From Struthio camelus (lineage: Eukaryota > Chordata > Aves > Struthioniformes > Struthionidae), in contig NC_090942.1 in assembly GCF_040807025.1 (NCBI RefSeq), positions 74,141,487 through 74,205,486 on the forward strand: a stretch of 64,000 nucleotides of DNA. Reading direction: 5' to 3'. The notes under the pieces were generated by a model. That model saw only the letters and a list, made by a program, of their open reading frames with translations, was not told where the DNA came from and ran no database searches. Positions 28,501-38,456 of the stretch are shown here, in pieces; positions within the stretch are counted from its first letter, which is position 1; every line of letters starts with the position of its first letter. Made by a program: the position numbers and the translations under genes.

Positions 28501-29078
28501 CATTATTATTATCTGCCTGTAAAGCAAAAATACCATTGGTATCACTGGTACTGTTGATGAGGCAACCAAAAAATAAATTAATTGCCCTAGAAATATTAGC
28601 ATTCTTCTCACCAAAGCACACTGGAATAGCGGATGACAGTCAAACGTTGGCACACTTTCTTTACCACTGTCCACACGATACCTGACCTAGGTGAGCTGAG
28701 CATCTCTTGCTACCAGCATCATCATCTTGCTACTTTGCTTGAACTCCTTCCTCACTCAGCTTCACTGCACAGAAATATAAATGTGTCCTTACTGCCAGGC
28801 TGCCTTCTAATTGTACATTGCCTTCAAGATAGGCTCTGATAGATCTTTTCTCTCACAGATACGTATATCTGGGACTGACTTTGGTGTTGGGCACCATGTC
28901 CATTTTCTTCAGCATCACAGTCCTTTGGGTCCTAAGGAAAAGGTCTGCTCCACAAGACGAGACCATCTCAGCCAACGGAAGAGGCGCTGGTTTGACAAAG
29001 AAGAAGAGAGACAATTTTGTCAATAGTGACCATTTGCTTCAGACAACTTACTGGCCAGAAAAGGAAACTAGACTTTAA
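7388..29078 (+). CDS. SLCO1C1: SLCO1C1 (OATP1C1), thyroid hormone/organic anion transporter, 14 coding exons
   Basis: Joined exons: 7388-7516, 10799-10940, 12007-12139, 12778-12899, 13605-13751, 14846-14944, 15741-15986, 16840-17004, 20862-21057, 22076-22241, 22670-22854, 26870-26934, 27670-27787, 28859-29078. The frame stays open for 2133 nt (710 residues plus TAA), close to the 712 I recall for human OATP1C1. The protein has 12 predicted membrane segments. The OATP signature lies at residues 266-278 (core WVGAWW) and a Kazal-like cysteine-rich extracellular loop at about 460-546. The start MEISSKEN and the end YWPEKETRL resemble human OATP1C1 closely as I remember it, which separates it from OATP1A and 1B. 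Known role of the family member: sodium-independent uptake of thyroxine and reverse T3 at the blood-brain barrier and choroid plexus. The initiator ATG has A at -3 and G at +4. All introns are GT-AG except intron 7 (GC-AG). The similar neighbour at 45086-62165 is its tandem paralogue. Confidence 0.95.
10799..10940 (+). CDS. SLCO1C1: SLCO1C1 coding exon 2
   Basis: Residues 44-91. It carries membrane segment 1, the conserved [12 protein letters not shown] loop and the start of segment 2 (IDGSFEIG). Acceptor TTCACAG, donor GTATGT, ends in phase 1. Its length of 142 nt equals that of the paralogous exon at 47544. The following 1.07-kb intron holds nothing recognised. Confidence 0.97.
12007..12139 (+). 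CDS. SLCO1C1: SLCO1C1 coding exon 3
   Basis: Residues 91-135. It encodes the rest of membrane segment 2 ([12 protein letters not shown]), the conserved AKLHRP turn and membrane segment 3, ending at PQFFMGR. Donor GTAAGT, phase 2. It is 133 nt long in both paralogues. Confidence 0.97.
12778..12899 (+). CDS. SLCO1C1: SLCO1C1 coding exon 4
   Basis: Residues 135-176, the extracellular loop between membrane segments 3 and 4. It contains one N-glycosylation sequon, Asn146-Ser-Thr. The 122-nt length differs from the paralogue's 116 nt, as expected for the least conserved loop. Acceptor GAACAG, donor GTAAGA. Confidence 0.93.
13605..13751 (+). CDS. SLCO1C1: SLCO1C1 coding exon 5
   Basis: Residues 176-225. 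It encodes membrane segment 4 and the highly conserved [14 protein letters not shown] motif followed by an IDDYA loop. Acceptor TATCCAG, donor GTAAAA, phase 1. It is 147 nt long in both paralogues. Confidence 0.97.
14846..14944 (+). CDS. SLCO1C1: SLCO1C1 coding exon 6
   Basis: Residues 225-258, membrane segment 5 ([20 protein letters not shown]). Acceptor ATTACAG, donor GTAAGT. It is 99 nt long in both paralogues. The 0.8-kb intron that follows holds a long open frame with no family resemblance, which I reject as a gene. Confidence 0.97.
15741..15986 (+). CDS. SLCO1C1: SLCO1C1 coding exon 7 (OATP signature; GC donor)
   Basis: Residues 258-340. The OATP family signature sits at the outer edge of membrane segment 6 as [13 protein letters not shown], with Gln268 where most members have Arg. 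A charged, serine-rich cytoplasmic loop between segments 6 and 7 follows. The exon ends in AAAG followed by GCAAGT, a non-canonical GC donor. Phase continuity with the next exon (G|AT, giving Asp) requires this junction. The paralogue has the same donor. Confidence 0.95.
16840..17004 (+). CDS. SLCO1C1: SLCO1C1 coding exon 8
   Basis: Residues 340-395. It begins [15 protein letters not shown] and carries membrane segment 7 and the conserved loop [12 protein letters not shown]. Acceptor TTTGCAG, donor GTATGC. It is 165 nt long in both paralogues. The following 3.9-kb intron (17005-20861) shows no gene; a 16-bp tandem repeat lies near its end. Confidence 0.97.
20482..20513. repeat. 16-bp tandem duplication in SLCO1C1 intron 8
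   Basis: Two adjacent 16-mers, at 20482-20497 and 20498-20513, share the core GACATATTACAAC and differ at one base. Confidence 0.85.
20862..21057 (+). CDS. SLCO1C1: SLCO1C1 coding exon 9
   Basis: Residues 395-460. It encodes membrane segments 8 and 9, the GGLIMKKF turn between them, and the start of the large extracellular loop ([13 protein letters not shown], first loop cysteine Cys446). Acceptor ATTTCAG, donor GTATGT, phase 2. It is 196 nt long in both paralogues. Confidence 0.97.
22076..22241 (+). CDS. SLCO1C1: SLCO1C1 coding exon 10 (Kazal-like loop)
   Basis: Residues 460-515, the Kazal-like part of the extracellular loop between segments 9 and 10. Cysteines are at 475, 479, 481, 490, 501 and 505, around the conserved [14 protein letters not shown]. 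Acceptor TCTACAG, donor GTAAGA, phase 0. The exon is 166 nt against 163 nt in the paralogue. Confidence 0.97.
22670..22854 (+). CDS. SLCO1C1: SLCO1C1 coding exon 11
   Basis: Residues 516-577. It completes the cysteine-rich loop (cysteines 520, 522, 540 and 546; sequon Asn519-Cys-Ser) and encodes membrane segment 10, ending [14 protein letters not shown]. Acceptor TTTTAG, donor GTAAGC, phase 2. The 4.0-kb intron that follows (22855-26869) holds a 175-codon open frame with no family resemblance and a 40-bp duplication near its end. Confidence 0.97.
26601..26689. repeat. 40-bp near-perfect duplication in SLCO1C1 intron 11
   Basis: Two 40-bp copies at 26601-26640 and 26650-26689 differ at one base, with a 9-bp spacer. 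The changed base in the second copy makes a perfect 16-bp palindrome at 26671-26686 (TTAATATCGATATTAA). The pair lies about 180 bp upstream of coding exon 12. Confidence 0.92.
26870..26934 (+). CDS. SLCO1C1: SLCO1C1 coding exon 12
   Basis: Residues 577-599: the conserved [20 protein letters not shown] that leads into membrane segment 11. It is 65 nt, the same as the paralogue, and not a multiple of three, so skipping it would break the frame. Acceptor TTTTTAG, donor GTAAGT. Confidence 0.96.
27670..27787 (+). CDS. SLCO1C1: SLCO1C1 coding exon 13
   Basis: Residues 599-638: [10 protein letters not shown] of membrane segment 11, then the extracellular loop with the [15 protein letters not shown] cysteine pattern and YDSSALR. 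Acceptor CATCCAG with a weak pyrimidine tract; donor GTAATA. It is 118 nt long in both paralogues. Confidence 0.96.
27908..27945. repeat. AAT-rich microsatellite
   Basis: An imperfect AAT/GAT trinucleotide run lies in the last intron of SLCO1C1. A TTG/TTA-rich counterpart lies at about 28484-28512 in the same intron. Confidence 0.8.
28859..29078 (+). CDS. SLCO1C1: SLCO1C1 coding exon 14, terminal
   Basis: Residues 638-710 and TAA at 29076. Membrane segment 12 is followed by a basic cytoplasmic tail ending [16 protein letters not shown]. The last three residues (Thr-Arg-Leu) fit a class I PDZ ligand, a known trait of several OATPs. Acceptor CTCACAG. Confidence 0.95.
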
Positions 29079-30000
29079 GAAGATCGAGATTTTGACAGTG
29101 ACTTTATAGAGTGAGAGGTGTTCCAAGCAAAAATTCATCATCATTAAAGCTCTTTAAGTGAGGTATCCTCTTAGTATACACCCCAGAAATGTTCATCTTT
29201 CTGTAATTTTCATTGTAAATATGAAAAACAAAAGACAAACATTTTAGAATGGGTATAGCTCTGAAAACACTACTCAACATTTGTCCTGCCAAGTCAGTGC
29301 AACTCAAAGGAGAGAATTTGCCAGGACTAAGGGGGTGCAGCTTGCTCCCTCTCTGAAAAGTAGGTTTTATGGCTGCTCCTCAGCTCTGTTTCTCCAGGTC
29401 TAGCCACAACCGTCGCTGCTGCCCTTGCTTACATCTGCACGTGAGAGGTGCTGCATGGGCTAGCTACGGTGCTCTTAGCCTTATTATCGACCCTGCAGAG
29501 AGCTGGTACACAAAAACTATTTTGTAAATGGAAGGTGCAGAGAATATCCTGCACTGATTCTCACACAAAACTCCCTCTTGCAAACAGCCCAGCACAGGGT
29601 AGGAGGAAGGTGGTTTACTGGAATGACAAACCAGCTGCAGGCTTTGAGCATCCTGTCAATTCTACCCATAACACTTGGGCCATCAAATGTTGTGGGTAGG
29701 GTTTTCTTTTCAAGTACACTCCAGCTCCATTATAGCACAACATTAACAGTAACGAAAATTGTTATTACAACAGTCAAAGATTCCGTGAGAATATCTTCCA
29801 AAGGAAACTGAAATGAAAAATAGAGCTTTTTTAGGTTTCCAGCAGTTTCTTCCTACTTGCTAATACTCAATGTACTGAATAATTCCATGCAATTTGTGCA
29901 GTGTAATAACACCATGATACAACATACACATGATTTATTTTTTAAAAAGCTATGACAAGATTTCTTGGGAATAATAAAATAAATTCAAAGACTGAGTGAT
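29079..30000 (+). other. SLCO1C1: SLCO1C1 3' UTR with polyadenylation signals
   Basis: An ATTAAA lies at 29143-29148, only 65 nt after the stop. Two overlapping AATAAA hexamers lie at 29973 and 29978. The second site gives a 3' UTR of about 0.9 kb and is the more typical signal. No other gene structure is seen here. The true end is inferred. Confidence 0.5.
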
Positions 30001-33000
30001 CTGGGGCATTTCCTTTTAATTTGTGTCATTTGATTAGCTGGAACAAAGACTGCATGATAGTATCCCTCTATACCATTTCAATAATATTTGGTGTTCAATA
30101 AGTTTGGGGGAGGAGGGTTCAGCAGAGAATTGCTTAGCATGGGACAGAGTCTCAAGGAAGCTTATGCTGAGATAGTGACAGTACCACTACAAGCAACATC
30201 TTTTAAAGCAATTAGTGTTTTAGAATGCCTGATGAGAGGCAGGTTTCACCTTTCATCAAAACAACCTCATGTCACATCACTTGCATCTCAGAAGTGACTG
30301 TAAGCTTCCTGCTTCCTACCTGAGTTTGCAGACCAGAGTTAGAAGCTAAGTCTCTCCTATGGGATGCATGGGAAGGGATAGACATAAGAATGGAGTTTGT
30401 TGAGCTTTATCAATGATAAATGTTTACAGTGGATCATTAGGGAGCTACCTAATCTATTCAATAGAACAGATTCCTCCCCAAGGACAAGGATGCTGCTTAA
30501 GCACCAAACCCCTGCAGAAGGGAAGGATGGAACCAGTCACTTCACAAAATGCAGTTGTCAGAGGAAGGACCTATGCCCTCTGCAGCTTACCACATAGGTG
30601 AGTGTTCAGACAGTCACTGGGAATATGGGAGACCCAGATCCCTGTCCTGCTCTTTGTCCTTCCAGGTGACTATCAGAGGTAACACATGATGGATACTGGA
30701 GGGTGGTATCCGTTGTCTTCTCTGTGCCTGGCATAGCTGGCTATTGAACGAAACAAATGAAGTTTTAAAAAAATGAGAATTCTGTGTAATGGGACTGACT
30801 AAGGCATTCTGGTTAGGATGGTCACAAAGGCTGGCGGTCCAGTCTCAGGTCCCATTCATATGGTATTGTCCTAAAAATAACAACAAAATGCCAAATAGCA
30901 TCAGCATGCAGGAAGGGGAGCTGCTCAGAGCCTTCCATAGTTTGCCTGGTAGAAGTGAACTCTCGTACCATGTGAGAGAACGGAGAATCCTAACTTGAGG
31001 GCATGCTAGGTTAAAAAAGGAGGAATATCTGCATTTCACTCAGTGCTGGACCTTGTATGCATGTCAGATAAATGAGGATGATTCCTAATTTGTGAATCAA
31101 TCATAGATTGAGGCTTAGGGCAGGGATGTTGTTGCTCAGCAACACTGAAAGTAGCACAGAGACAGTTCTGCACGTGCTCTGCAGCAAGATGCTGAGGAAA
31201 ATTTACTGGTTTACAGGCTGTACCAGTGCAGCTCAGTGCAGCCTTTGTGGATTTATGCTCTATACCAGAAAGCTCAAGTCTAAGCATTAACGGAGGCAAG
31301 GAAAAAAAGTCAAACCACTGCAGTAGTGACCACTACAACCAAACCAAATCAAGCCAAACTGCCAGACTCTGCAAACCTACAGTCTGTTGCACATTACTAG
31401 CCCTGACATCAACAGGTCTCAAGGTAATTCAGACTTAATCTCTATTTATTCCTAGTCTCAGTCAATGCAAACTTTGGTTCTTATCGGAGACTTACATAAT
31501 TTCATGCCAAACAGAAAACAGTGAATTCCTAGAAGTTAACAAAAAACAGAAAACAAAAAACCTCAAATCCTACTGAGCAGGACAAAAGAGAAACTAAGAG
31601 AAATACATCCTGTTCTTCTAATTCAGAAAGAAGCATGAAAAGAAATAATTTTTCAGGTAATTACCTAAGCTTATATAGATATGCCTGGACTTTTCAAGCA
31701 TTGTTTTTACTTCCATGCCTTGTATCCATCACAGGTGAAAGGAAGAGGAATATTATAAAAGAATTTGCTCTAGCGAGGCTGATTTTCTTTATGGTTTACA
31801 AATGAGCAGTCCTTTCCTCTCACCTTTCAGCAATGATAATACTTTAAGCTACCAAGTAGATATATTCCATTTTCACTTTGAAATATTCTCAAGTCTACTG
31901 CTGTATTTTACTACTCCAGGTATTAAAGTGGATGCATGGATGGGTGTCTGACTAGAGATACATGCCCTGGATTGGTTATCGTAAATGATAAAATGGACTC
32001 AGCACTAAGGAATTTGGACCTGTCAAGTTCTTCCTACCAGAATTCTTTCTCTTAAACTAAATCTATGTCTTAAATTAAATCTACTACTGGTAATGTATCC
32101 CACTGGTTAACAAATTTAGATTTTTCTTTTCCTTTTTAGAACTACAGATATTAAACTGAGAGACTGTAAAATGACACATAGTTTTCCTTTTCAAAGGTGA
32201 GGCTGTTAAAAGAATTGGCTGAGGAGATTTCCAGACCACGGATGTCGGCATTTGAGGCTAGAAGGCGACACTCAACCTTGTCAAGAAGCACCCATGCATT
32301 GTATATCATGTAAGGATAATACACATGCTTCTTCATCCCATAGCAAGTGCCTGAATTGGCACACATTAGAGAGTATGTGCGTGTCAGGCCAATGTCACAT
32401 GTTTGGAAGTGCAACCAAGCTTGGTACGTGAGTCTCCATGGTTTCTCTTCTGCTACCTAGCAAAAACGCACCTCTCCAGTGGCATAAAACAGCCTCCTTT
32501 AAAGCTAGTCATTCCAGCAGGCAAAATCAAGCAATTCTAACAAATGAAGGAGGCAAAAAGTGGGGGTTAATAGACTGTGAGACCAATGAATTTGACTCAC
32601 AGATCATGTCCACCCAACATTTGAGCACAAAGAAGCATCAATACAGGAAGAAGTGTCTTCAGCTCGGTAGTCAGTAGGGCAGCTACCCCACCCTTGTGGC
32701 ATTATTAAATTGCAACATCAAATTCTGGAATCTGAGGGAACTTCCAGAAGACAGAAGGCAAGCGATGTGAAAATACCAAGCAATATGTAAACTAAGTAAT
32801 GATAGTCATGCTCAAAATAACGACTAGGATTGATGTATGAAACAGTTAGTGCGGTATTTTAAAATGCCAGTATGGCTATTTTCATCTGAGAGAGAACTTT
32901 GACCTTTTTTATGTTTTTACCATTTTGATTTGTTTGACTGTTGATGACACAGTACAGTTTCATAAAAAAAATTATTCACACATAGAAGCTATAAAGTGCA

Positions 33001-33290
33001 CAGTACATAGAATCACAGGTAGTTAATTCACAGAGCTGGTTAAAAAGTATTTATAAATAGAGTCATTATAGACAATTCTGAGTGACATGAAGAAAGGGAG
33101 CATGCTTTTCTTGTTTAATACAAGAGCATCTGAGGACATCAATAACTGGCAAGTTCAGGATAAATAACAGAGGCACTGCCTTAGCTGACAAATAGTAGAA
33201 TTATGGAGGTAGAAGTTTTTTTATATGGATACCTCAGAAAGTCTCAGACAAAAGTAAAAAAAAAATCCCTGGGGGCTGAAAGAGCATATG
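30000..33290. other. Intergenic DNA between the two SLCO1 genes, first part
   Basis: I see no exon, no OATP-like pseudo-exon and no named repeat. A short segment near 30600-30690 vaguely resembles old tRNA-derived SINE sequence, but I cannot support a call. Confidence 0.45.
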
Positions 33291-33299
33291 AGAAGGCAT

Positions 33300-33560
33300 G
33301 GTTATATATATGAGCAATAGCAACAGAGATTAGGCCTATCCAGTCTGGAAAAAAGACAACTTAAAGGAAAAGGAAACAAAAGTCTAATAAACTGTAAGCG
33401 GAAGGAAAGTGTGACCAGGGATCAACTGCTCACCATCTCTTCCATTGCATGTACTAGGGCACAACAAATGACGACCGTAGGAGTGAGGTTCAGAACAAAC
33501 AGGCGGAGTTTACTTTTCACATAGTAGATATAAGACTTGTGAGATCATGCAAAAAAATGT
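33300..33560 (+). mobile_element. Old CR1-type LINE 3' fragment
   Basis: The order of phrases matches the 3' coding end of CR1/L3-like LINEs as I know them: a CTATCCAGTCTGGAAAA block, then GTGACCAGGGATCAACTG, TCACCATCTCTTCCA, a TACTAGGGCACA block, and a GTTCAGAACAAACA block leading to a TTTTCACA motif. It is heavily mutated and 5'-truncated. Edges are approximate. Confidence 0.6.
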
Positions 33561-33739
33561 TCTTGGGTTCAAAGAGAAATAGGGTAGTTACACAAAAGAA
33601 AGCTCCACTTGGGTCACTGTGTACCAGCCTTCCCCTACTACTGCTGCTCAAGAATTTCCTTGTATTGTGAAACTAAATGGATGTTGGGAGAATAATTTAA
33701 GTGTATCATATGCACTTGCTGATCCTTACTTTCCCTAAG

Positions 33740-34230
33740 CATCCTCCCTTGATACTGGCTGTCGGGGCCCTGAGGGCACTAATGGACCTGACCAGCCTCA
33801 TCTGGGACCCCCACCCCCACCTCTGCCCAGGAGCCCAGGAGCTCCATTCCAGCTCAGCCCTGGGCACCTGCCCTTAGCTGAGCCACATTGAAGGTGTTCC
33901 TGTGCTCAGCCCGGACTTTTCCTGAATTTCTCTTCAATTTTCCTGGGTTGTCCTTGGGCCTGCCTTTAGCTAATGTTCACTGGACTGCCACTGGGACTTG
34001 CGGCTATGGCTGCCCCAGCTCTGCTCACCCTTCTCGGGTGCTGGGGGCTGTGACTGTCGGCAAGGGCATGACACACGCTGGATTTGCCTTGGCTCCTGGC
34101 TCATCCCCACTTGTGGGCTATTCCCTACCAGAAACAGCCTTTGGGCTAGAGGGTGGTAGGTCTGACTCTGGCTAATCCTCTTTGTTATGGCCTTCTTACT
34201 CTCTAATGGAGTTAGGCATGAAGAGGTCTT
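33740..34230. other. GC-rich block of unknown type, possibly a solo LTR or other repeat
   Basis: Composition changes sharply from AT-rich flanks to GC-rich, with a C-rich CCCCCACCCCCACC stretch near 33810 and many short CCTGGG/GGGCTG words. A TGTCGGGGCCCTGAGGG start near 33760 would suit an LTR edge. I cannot find a matching CA end, a polyadenylation signal or a target duplication. Open frames in it look incidental. It could instead be a CpG-poor regulatory block. Confidence 0.3.
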
Positions 34231-37200
34231 CACCCGGTACTAATCAGCCTCCAGAAGAAAGCAAATACTTTGTTGTGATAAAAAATTATGAGATAGTAAT
34301 TTTGAAGGTGGGGTCATTTAAAAACACTTGTTAAAATGACCTCACTTAAGCAATATGTGGTTAATATTACTAGGAGGTTGGTTAACCAATAGCTTATTGG
34401 AGTTTAAGACAGTTCATTGAATCCTGTGAAGTAGTATATAGGGAAAGGATTTAGTGGAGAGCAAACAGAGCGTGTTCTCATAGCATGACAGTGACTAGGT
34501 CAGGAAACTTCCTCTCGTGGCTGTGAAGCAAGGTAAGTTTGAGTGAACGGTTGTTGTATACGGGATGTTACTAGAACCCTCTTCTTGACTGTGTGCTGTT
34601 GCTATATCTAAAAGAAGATGCTGAGAAATGGGAACTGGTTTAGGAAAAAAAGCTATGAAAGTGCTATGCACTCAGGGAAAATCTATCAGAGTGAGAGACT
34701 AATAGCATGTATAGAAAATACAGATCATGTCCAAATTGCCTTCACATATGGGAAGATTTCTGACTGGAGAGGGCTAATTAATCCTATAGACAAAAGTAGA
34801 ATATATTCCAGCACCTGGAAGTTAAATAGGACAAAACTGGATTAACAGTAACATACTTTTTCACTAGAACAACTTTCTTTAGGATCTTAACAATTTTTCT
34901 GTCATTTGCAGTCTTTAAATCAAGACTTGGCCCTTCTTGTAAAAGATTTGCTATAGTGCAACAAGACAGAGGACTAGGTTAGTGAAGTTATGTTATGTAT
35001 TATGCCAGGCATTCAATTACTTGAGCATAATATTTTTTCCAGGTCTTGCCTCTCAGGGTAATATCCCAGACCATTTGAAGGTAATGGGGATTTTACCCCC
35101 GGTTTTCATCTGAAGAATTTTTTTCAGTGTTGTTATGCTATCCACATGTGCATATATACACATGTATTTACATCTATACACAGCACGCATTTGGTCTAGC
35201 TCCTCCAGAGGTCCGAGGACTCTCACCTGCCAATGACTTGCATATCCTCAGCTCTACATTTATAATAACAACCCTGAATCAGGTGGCTGATTGATACTGG
35301 ACGCAAAGAGAAGCCGGACAATTATCATTACAGGCTACTCTTTGTATTTTAAATGGAAAAATAATAAACATCATTAAAACAGCACACTTCATTCTTTCTT
35401 CCCCTAGATTAGATGCATGATACAAATCAATAGCGAAAAAATTATCCATGAATTTTTATGAATGGCAAAAGCTTCGCAGATCAGTGGAAGGAATGGGTCT
35501 CAGGCAATAGCTAAGATGGTGACAATTTTTGATGACACCAAATCAGCTTGTAAGTATGCTTTTCTTTCTTTGTAGCAATACAGCAACAAACTGATATTAG
35601 ATGCACTAAAACAGCAGTAGCATAAACTTTTTCCTTCTGTTGAAGTAGCTGCAAACATAATGTGAAGGGTTCTCACAGTCTCAGGACTCCTGCATTTGTT
35701 TAACGTATCCCTTCTTTTTCTTGATTCGTTAATCAAGAGTTAAATTCCAAAGTCCGTTAATTTCCTTTATTTAGGGATAAGTGGCCTGAGAATAAAAGGG
35801 CTCTAATCAAAGCTGCCCACTGCAGTTGGCCTCTGCCTGGCTGACTGCTACTGCTCGCTCATGCCTTGCAAATTTGTGCCTTGGCAGTCACTTCTTCTGG
35901 TGGGAGTTTGCTGCCACCCTCTGCCTGGAGGAGTCTGCAACCATCTCCTGCTGTAAAGGTGATGCTTAGTGTGACTTTTGTAAGAATTGTTTTTATTCTC
36001 AGGAGTAATCATCAATTACTAATATCTCAGCGTTCTTCTTATGGCGATCTTGCTCTCATAATCCAATTATTTCCCGTGAGTGTAAATTAAAGTTATATGG
36101 AAGGATTTCAATGAAGGAAAAAAAAAAAGGATGAGATGTGTCTTTTTTTCAGGTTTGGTGCCATAGTCTTTCACTTAACTACAGTACTTTCCTATTTCCC
36201 ATTCTAGCTATTTTGGTCAATATCAAATGCTCTGGTTCATGAAGGCCACTTTGAGTGTGAATGCTTCCATGCATGGCTTGGACAATAGCAGTCTGAATAT
36301 TAACAAATTCTTCTTAACTACATAGAAATGAAAAATAAAAGGTATTTTCATTCCAAAAGAAGTTATAAATTAGTAGTATATAGAGGACTAGAAAAAAAAT
36401 GGGGAGAAATTGCTGTGTATTCATGCATTAGAGTGAGGAAGCCAAAGAAATACTGTTTTCCCTTTCTGCCATGTGAAAAATTGTCACTTTCTTCTACAGG
36501 TTCGATTACTTCCAGATTACAGAGTGCATTTAGCTTGCCTTTTTATGTTTTTAGAGCCATAAGGCAAAAAAATCTTGAGTAGATCTTTTAATATGTCTGA
36601 AAACAACCTGACAATGAAACCTTGGGGAAGGAATGATCAAGTTCATTACGGAATATCATAAAATAAGAGCCAACAGTTATCCTGACATAGGTAGAACATA
36701 ATAACGGAGCGTGCGACACATCTGGGAAGAAGGATGAGCACACAGCTGGCTGTATGTGTCCTTCATGGAACACCAGTAACTACACAGAGAAGCAGGAGTA
36801 CGGTATGCCGTTCTGTTATAAATAATGATAAACCAGTGCTTAGGCAGCCTATTGTGTAGATTAGCTGAAAATCTCAACAACATTGTAAAAAACTTACTAG
36901 AAGAGGAGGGTTGATGCTTTATCCCACAGTATAATGTGAAGAATCACTGCCTCTGAGAAGAAGAGGCCCATATCTGTTGTAGCACTTCTGCAGAAGAGCC
37001 ATGAATTTGGACTTCTTACACAGAGTGAATTCTAAGCATGTGATTAATAGACCAAGAGGATACACTCTACTCTTTTCAGTGAAACGGCTTGTTCACTTAT
37101 GTGTTTTTTCCTTAATTCAGACCTAAATTTGATAGATGCAGTCATAATAACATCATGTTTTTTCCTCTGCAACAATGAATTAAACCCCCTCTTTACTGTG

Positions 37201-37339
37201 TTACTGATCACTAGTCATGAAAAACCAGTAATAGCCCTGCACAAAAAGCTACAAGTAAAAGAAATCAATAAAATACGAAGAGAAGATTATGGAATATTAC
37301 TGAACAAGTTGCCCTTGAAGCCATTATCGGGTGCACAAT
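34231..37339. other. Intergenic DNA, nothing recognised
   Basis: AT-rich sequence with short open frames that show no family resemblance. No exon ends fit an OATP frame. An A run lies at about 36118-36128. Confidence 0.45.
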
Positions 37340-38141
37340 TAACTGGTGCCTGGGAACAGTGTGCATGGACATATCAAGGACAAATCATGCCTGACTAACC
37401 TGGTTGCCTTCTATAATGAGATGATTGGTCTGGTGGACAACGGGAGAGTCATGGATGTTGTTTACCAGGACATTCGATATCACTGATCTGGTGAGATATG
37501 AACTGGAAGAATAGACTATAAGGTGGGTGGAAAACTGGAAGATTTGAAGTTGTGATCAGCAGTTCAAAGTCCAGCTGGTAGCCTGTTGCTAGTGAAATTC
37601 CTCAGGGTTCAATACTAGGGCTAATTCTGTTTAACATCTTCATTACAGGCTTGGACAAGAGCATTGAAAGCATTCTCAGAAAGTTCATGTAAGACACCAA
37701 GCTGATGAAAGGAGCAGTCCATATGCTAGAGGGCAGAACGGCTGTCCAGAGGGGCCTCAATGAGGTTGGAGAAATGGGCTGGCAGAAACCTCATGTAGTT
37801 CAACAAATAAATGTGCAAAGCCCTTGCACCTTTGAATAGAATAAACCTACACAGCAGAATATGCTGAGGAGGCCAACTAGATACAAAGTGGAAAAGGACC
37901 TATTTATCCTGGTGGATAGTGAGCTGAACAAGAGGCAGCAGCGCACCTTTGAGGCTACTGCATTAACTGCATATTGGGCTACTTTTATGAAAAATCAGAA
38001 GTTCAGGAAAAGTGATTCTTTCCTTCTGTTCAGCACTAGTCAGGCTACATTTGGAGTATTGTATCTGGTGTGGGGCTCTCCAGCACAAGAAAGGCATTAG
38101 CAAACTGATTCAAATTGAGTGGAGGGCCACCAAGGTTGTGG

Positions 38142-38173
38142 TTCATATGCTCCAGCGGGCTGGAGCATATGAA
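38142..38173. repeat. Perfect 14-bp inverted repeat with 4-bp loop
   Basis: The arms TTCATATGCTCCAG and CTGGAGCATATGAA are exact reverse complements separated by CGGG. They lie within the CR1 remnant, where the right arm corresponds to normal CR1 sequence. Confidence 0.9.
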
Positions 38174-38369
38174 ATACAAGGAGAGGCTGAGGGAGCTAGG
38201 TTTGTTCAGCTTTGAGAAGTAAAGGCACAGTAAAGCAGGGGAAATCATATTGTTTCCTCCAACCACCTAATGAATGTTTATAGAGGAGACAGCACTGTTT
38301 CCTCAGAGGTGCACAGCAAAAGGTGAGAGGCAATTAACATAGGTTGGATAGAGATATTCCAGTTCTGCG

Positions 38370-38456
38370 TACGTACATACATATATGCACACACACACAT
38401 TATATGTATATACACACACACACAGACACACACACACACACACATATATATATATG
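38370..38456. repeat. CA/TA compound microsatellite
   Basis: Runs of CA separated by short TATA segments, ending in a TA run. It sits inside the CR1 remnant and separates its body from its 3' tail. Confidence 0.9.

Noticed and set aside
28480-28520. CRISPR-like or phased repeat array
   Set aside because: It is a simple TTG/TTA microsatellite in a vertebrate intron.
30600-30690. Possible old tRNA-derived SINE
   Set aside because: Only a few words match from memory, with no A/B box pair I can support and no clear boundaries.
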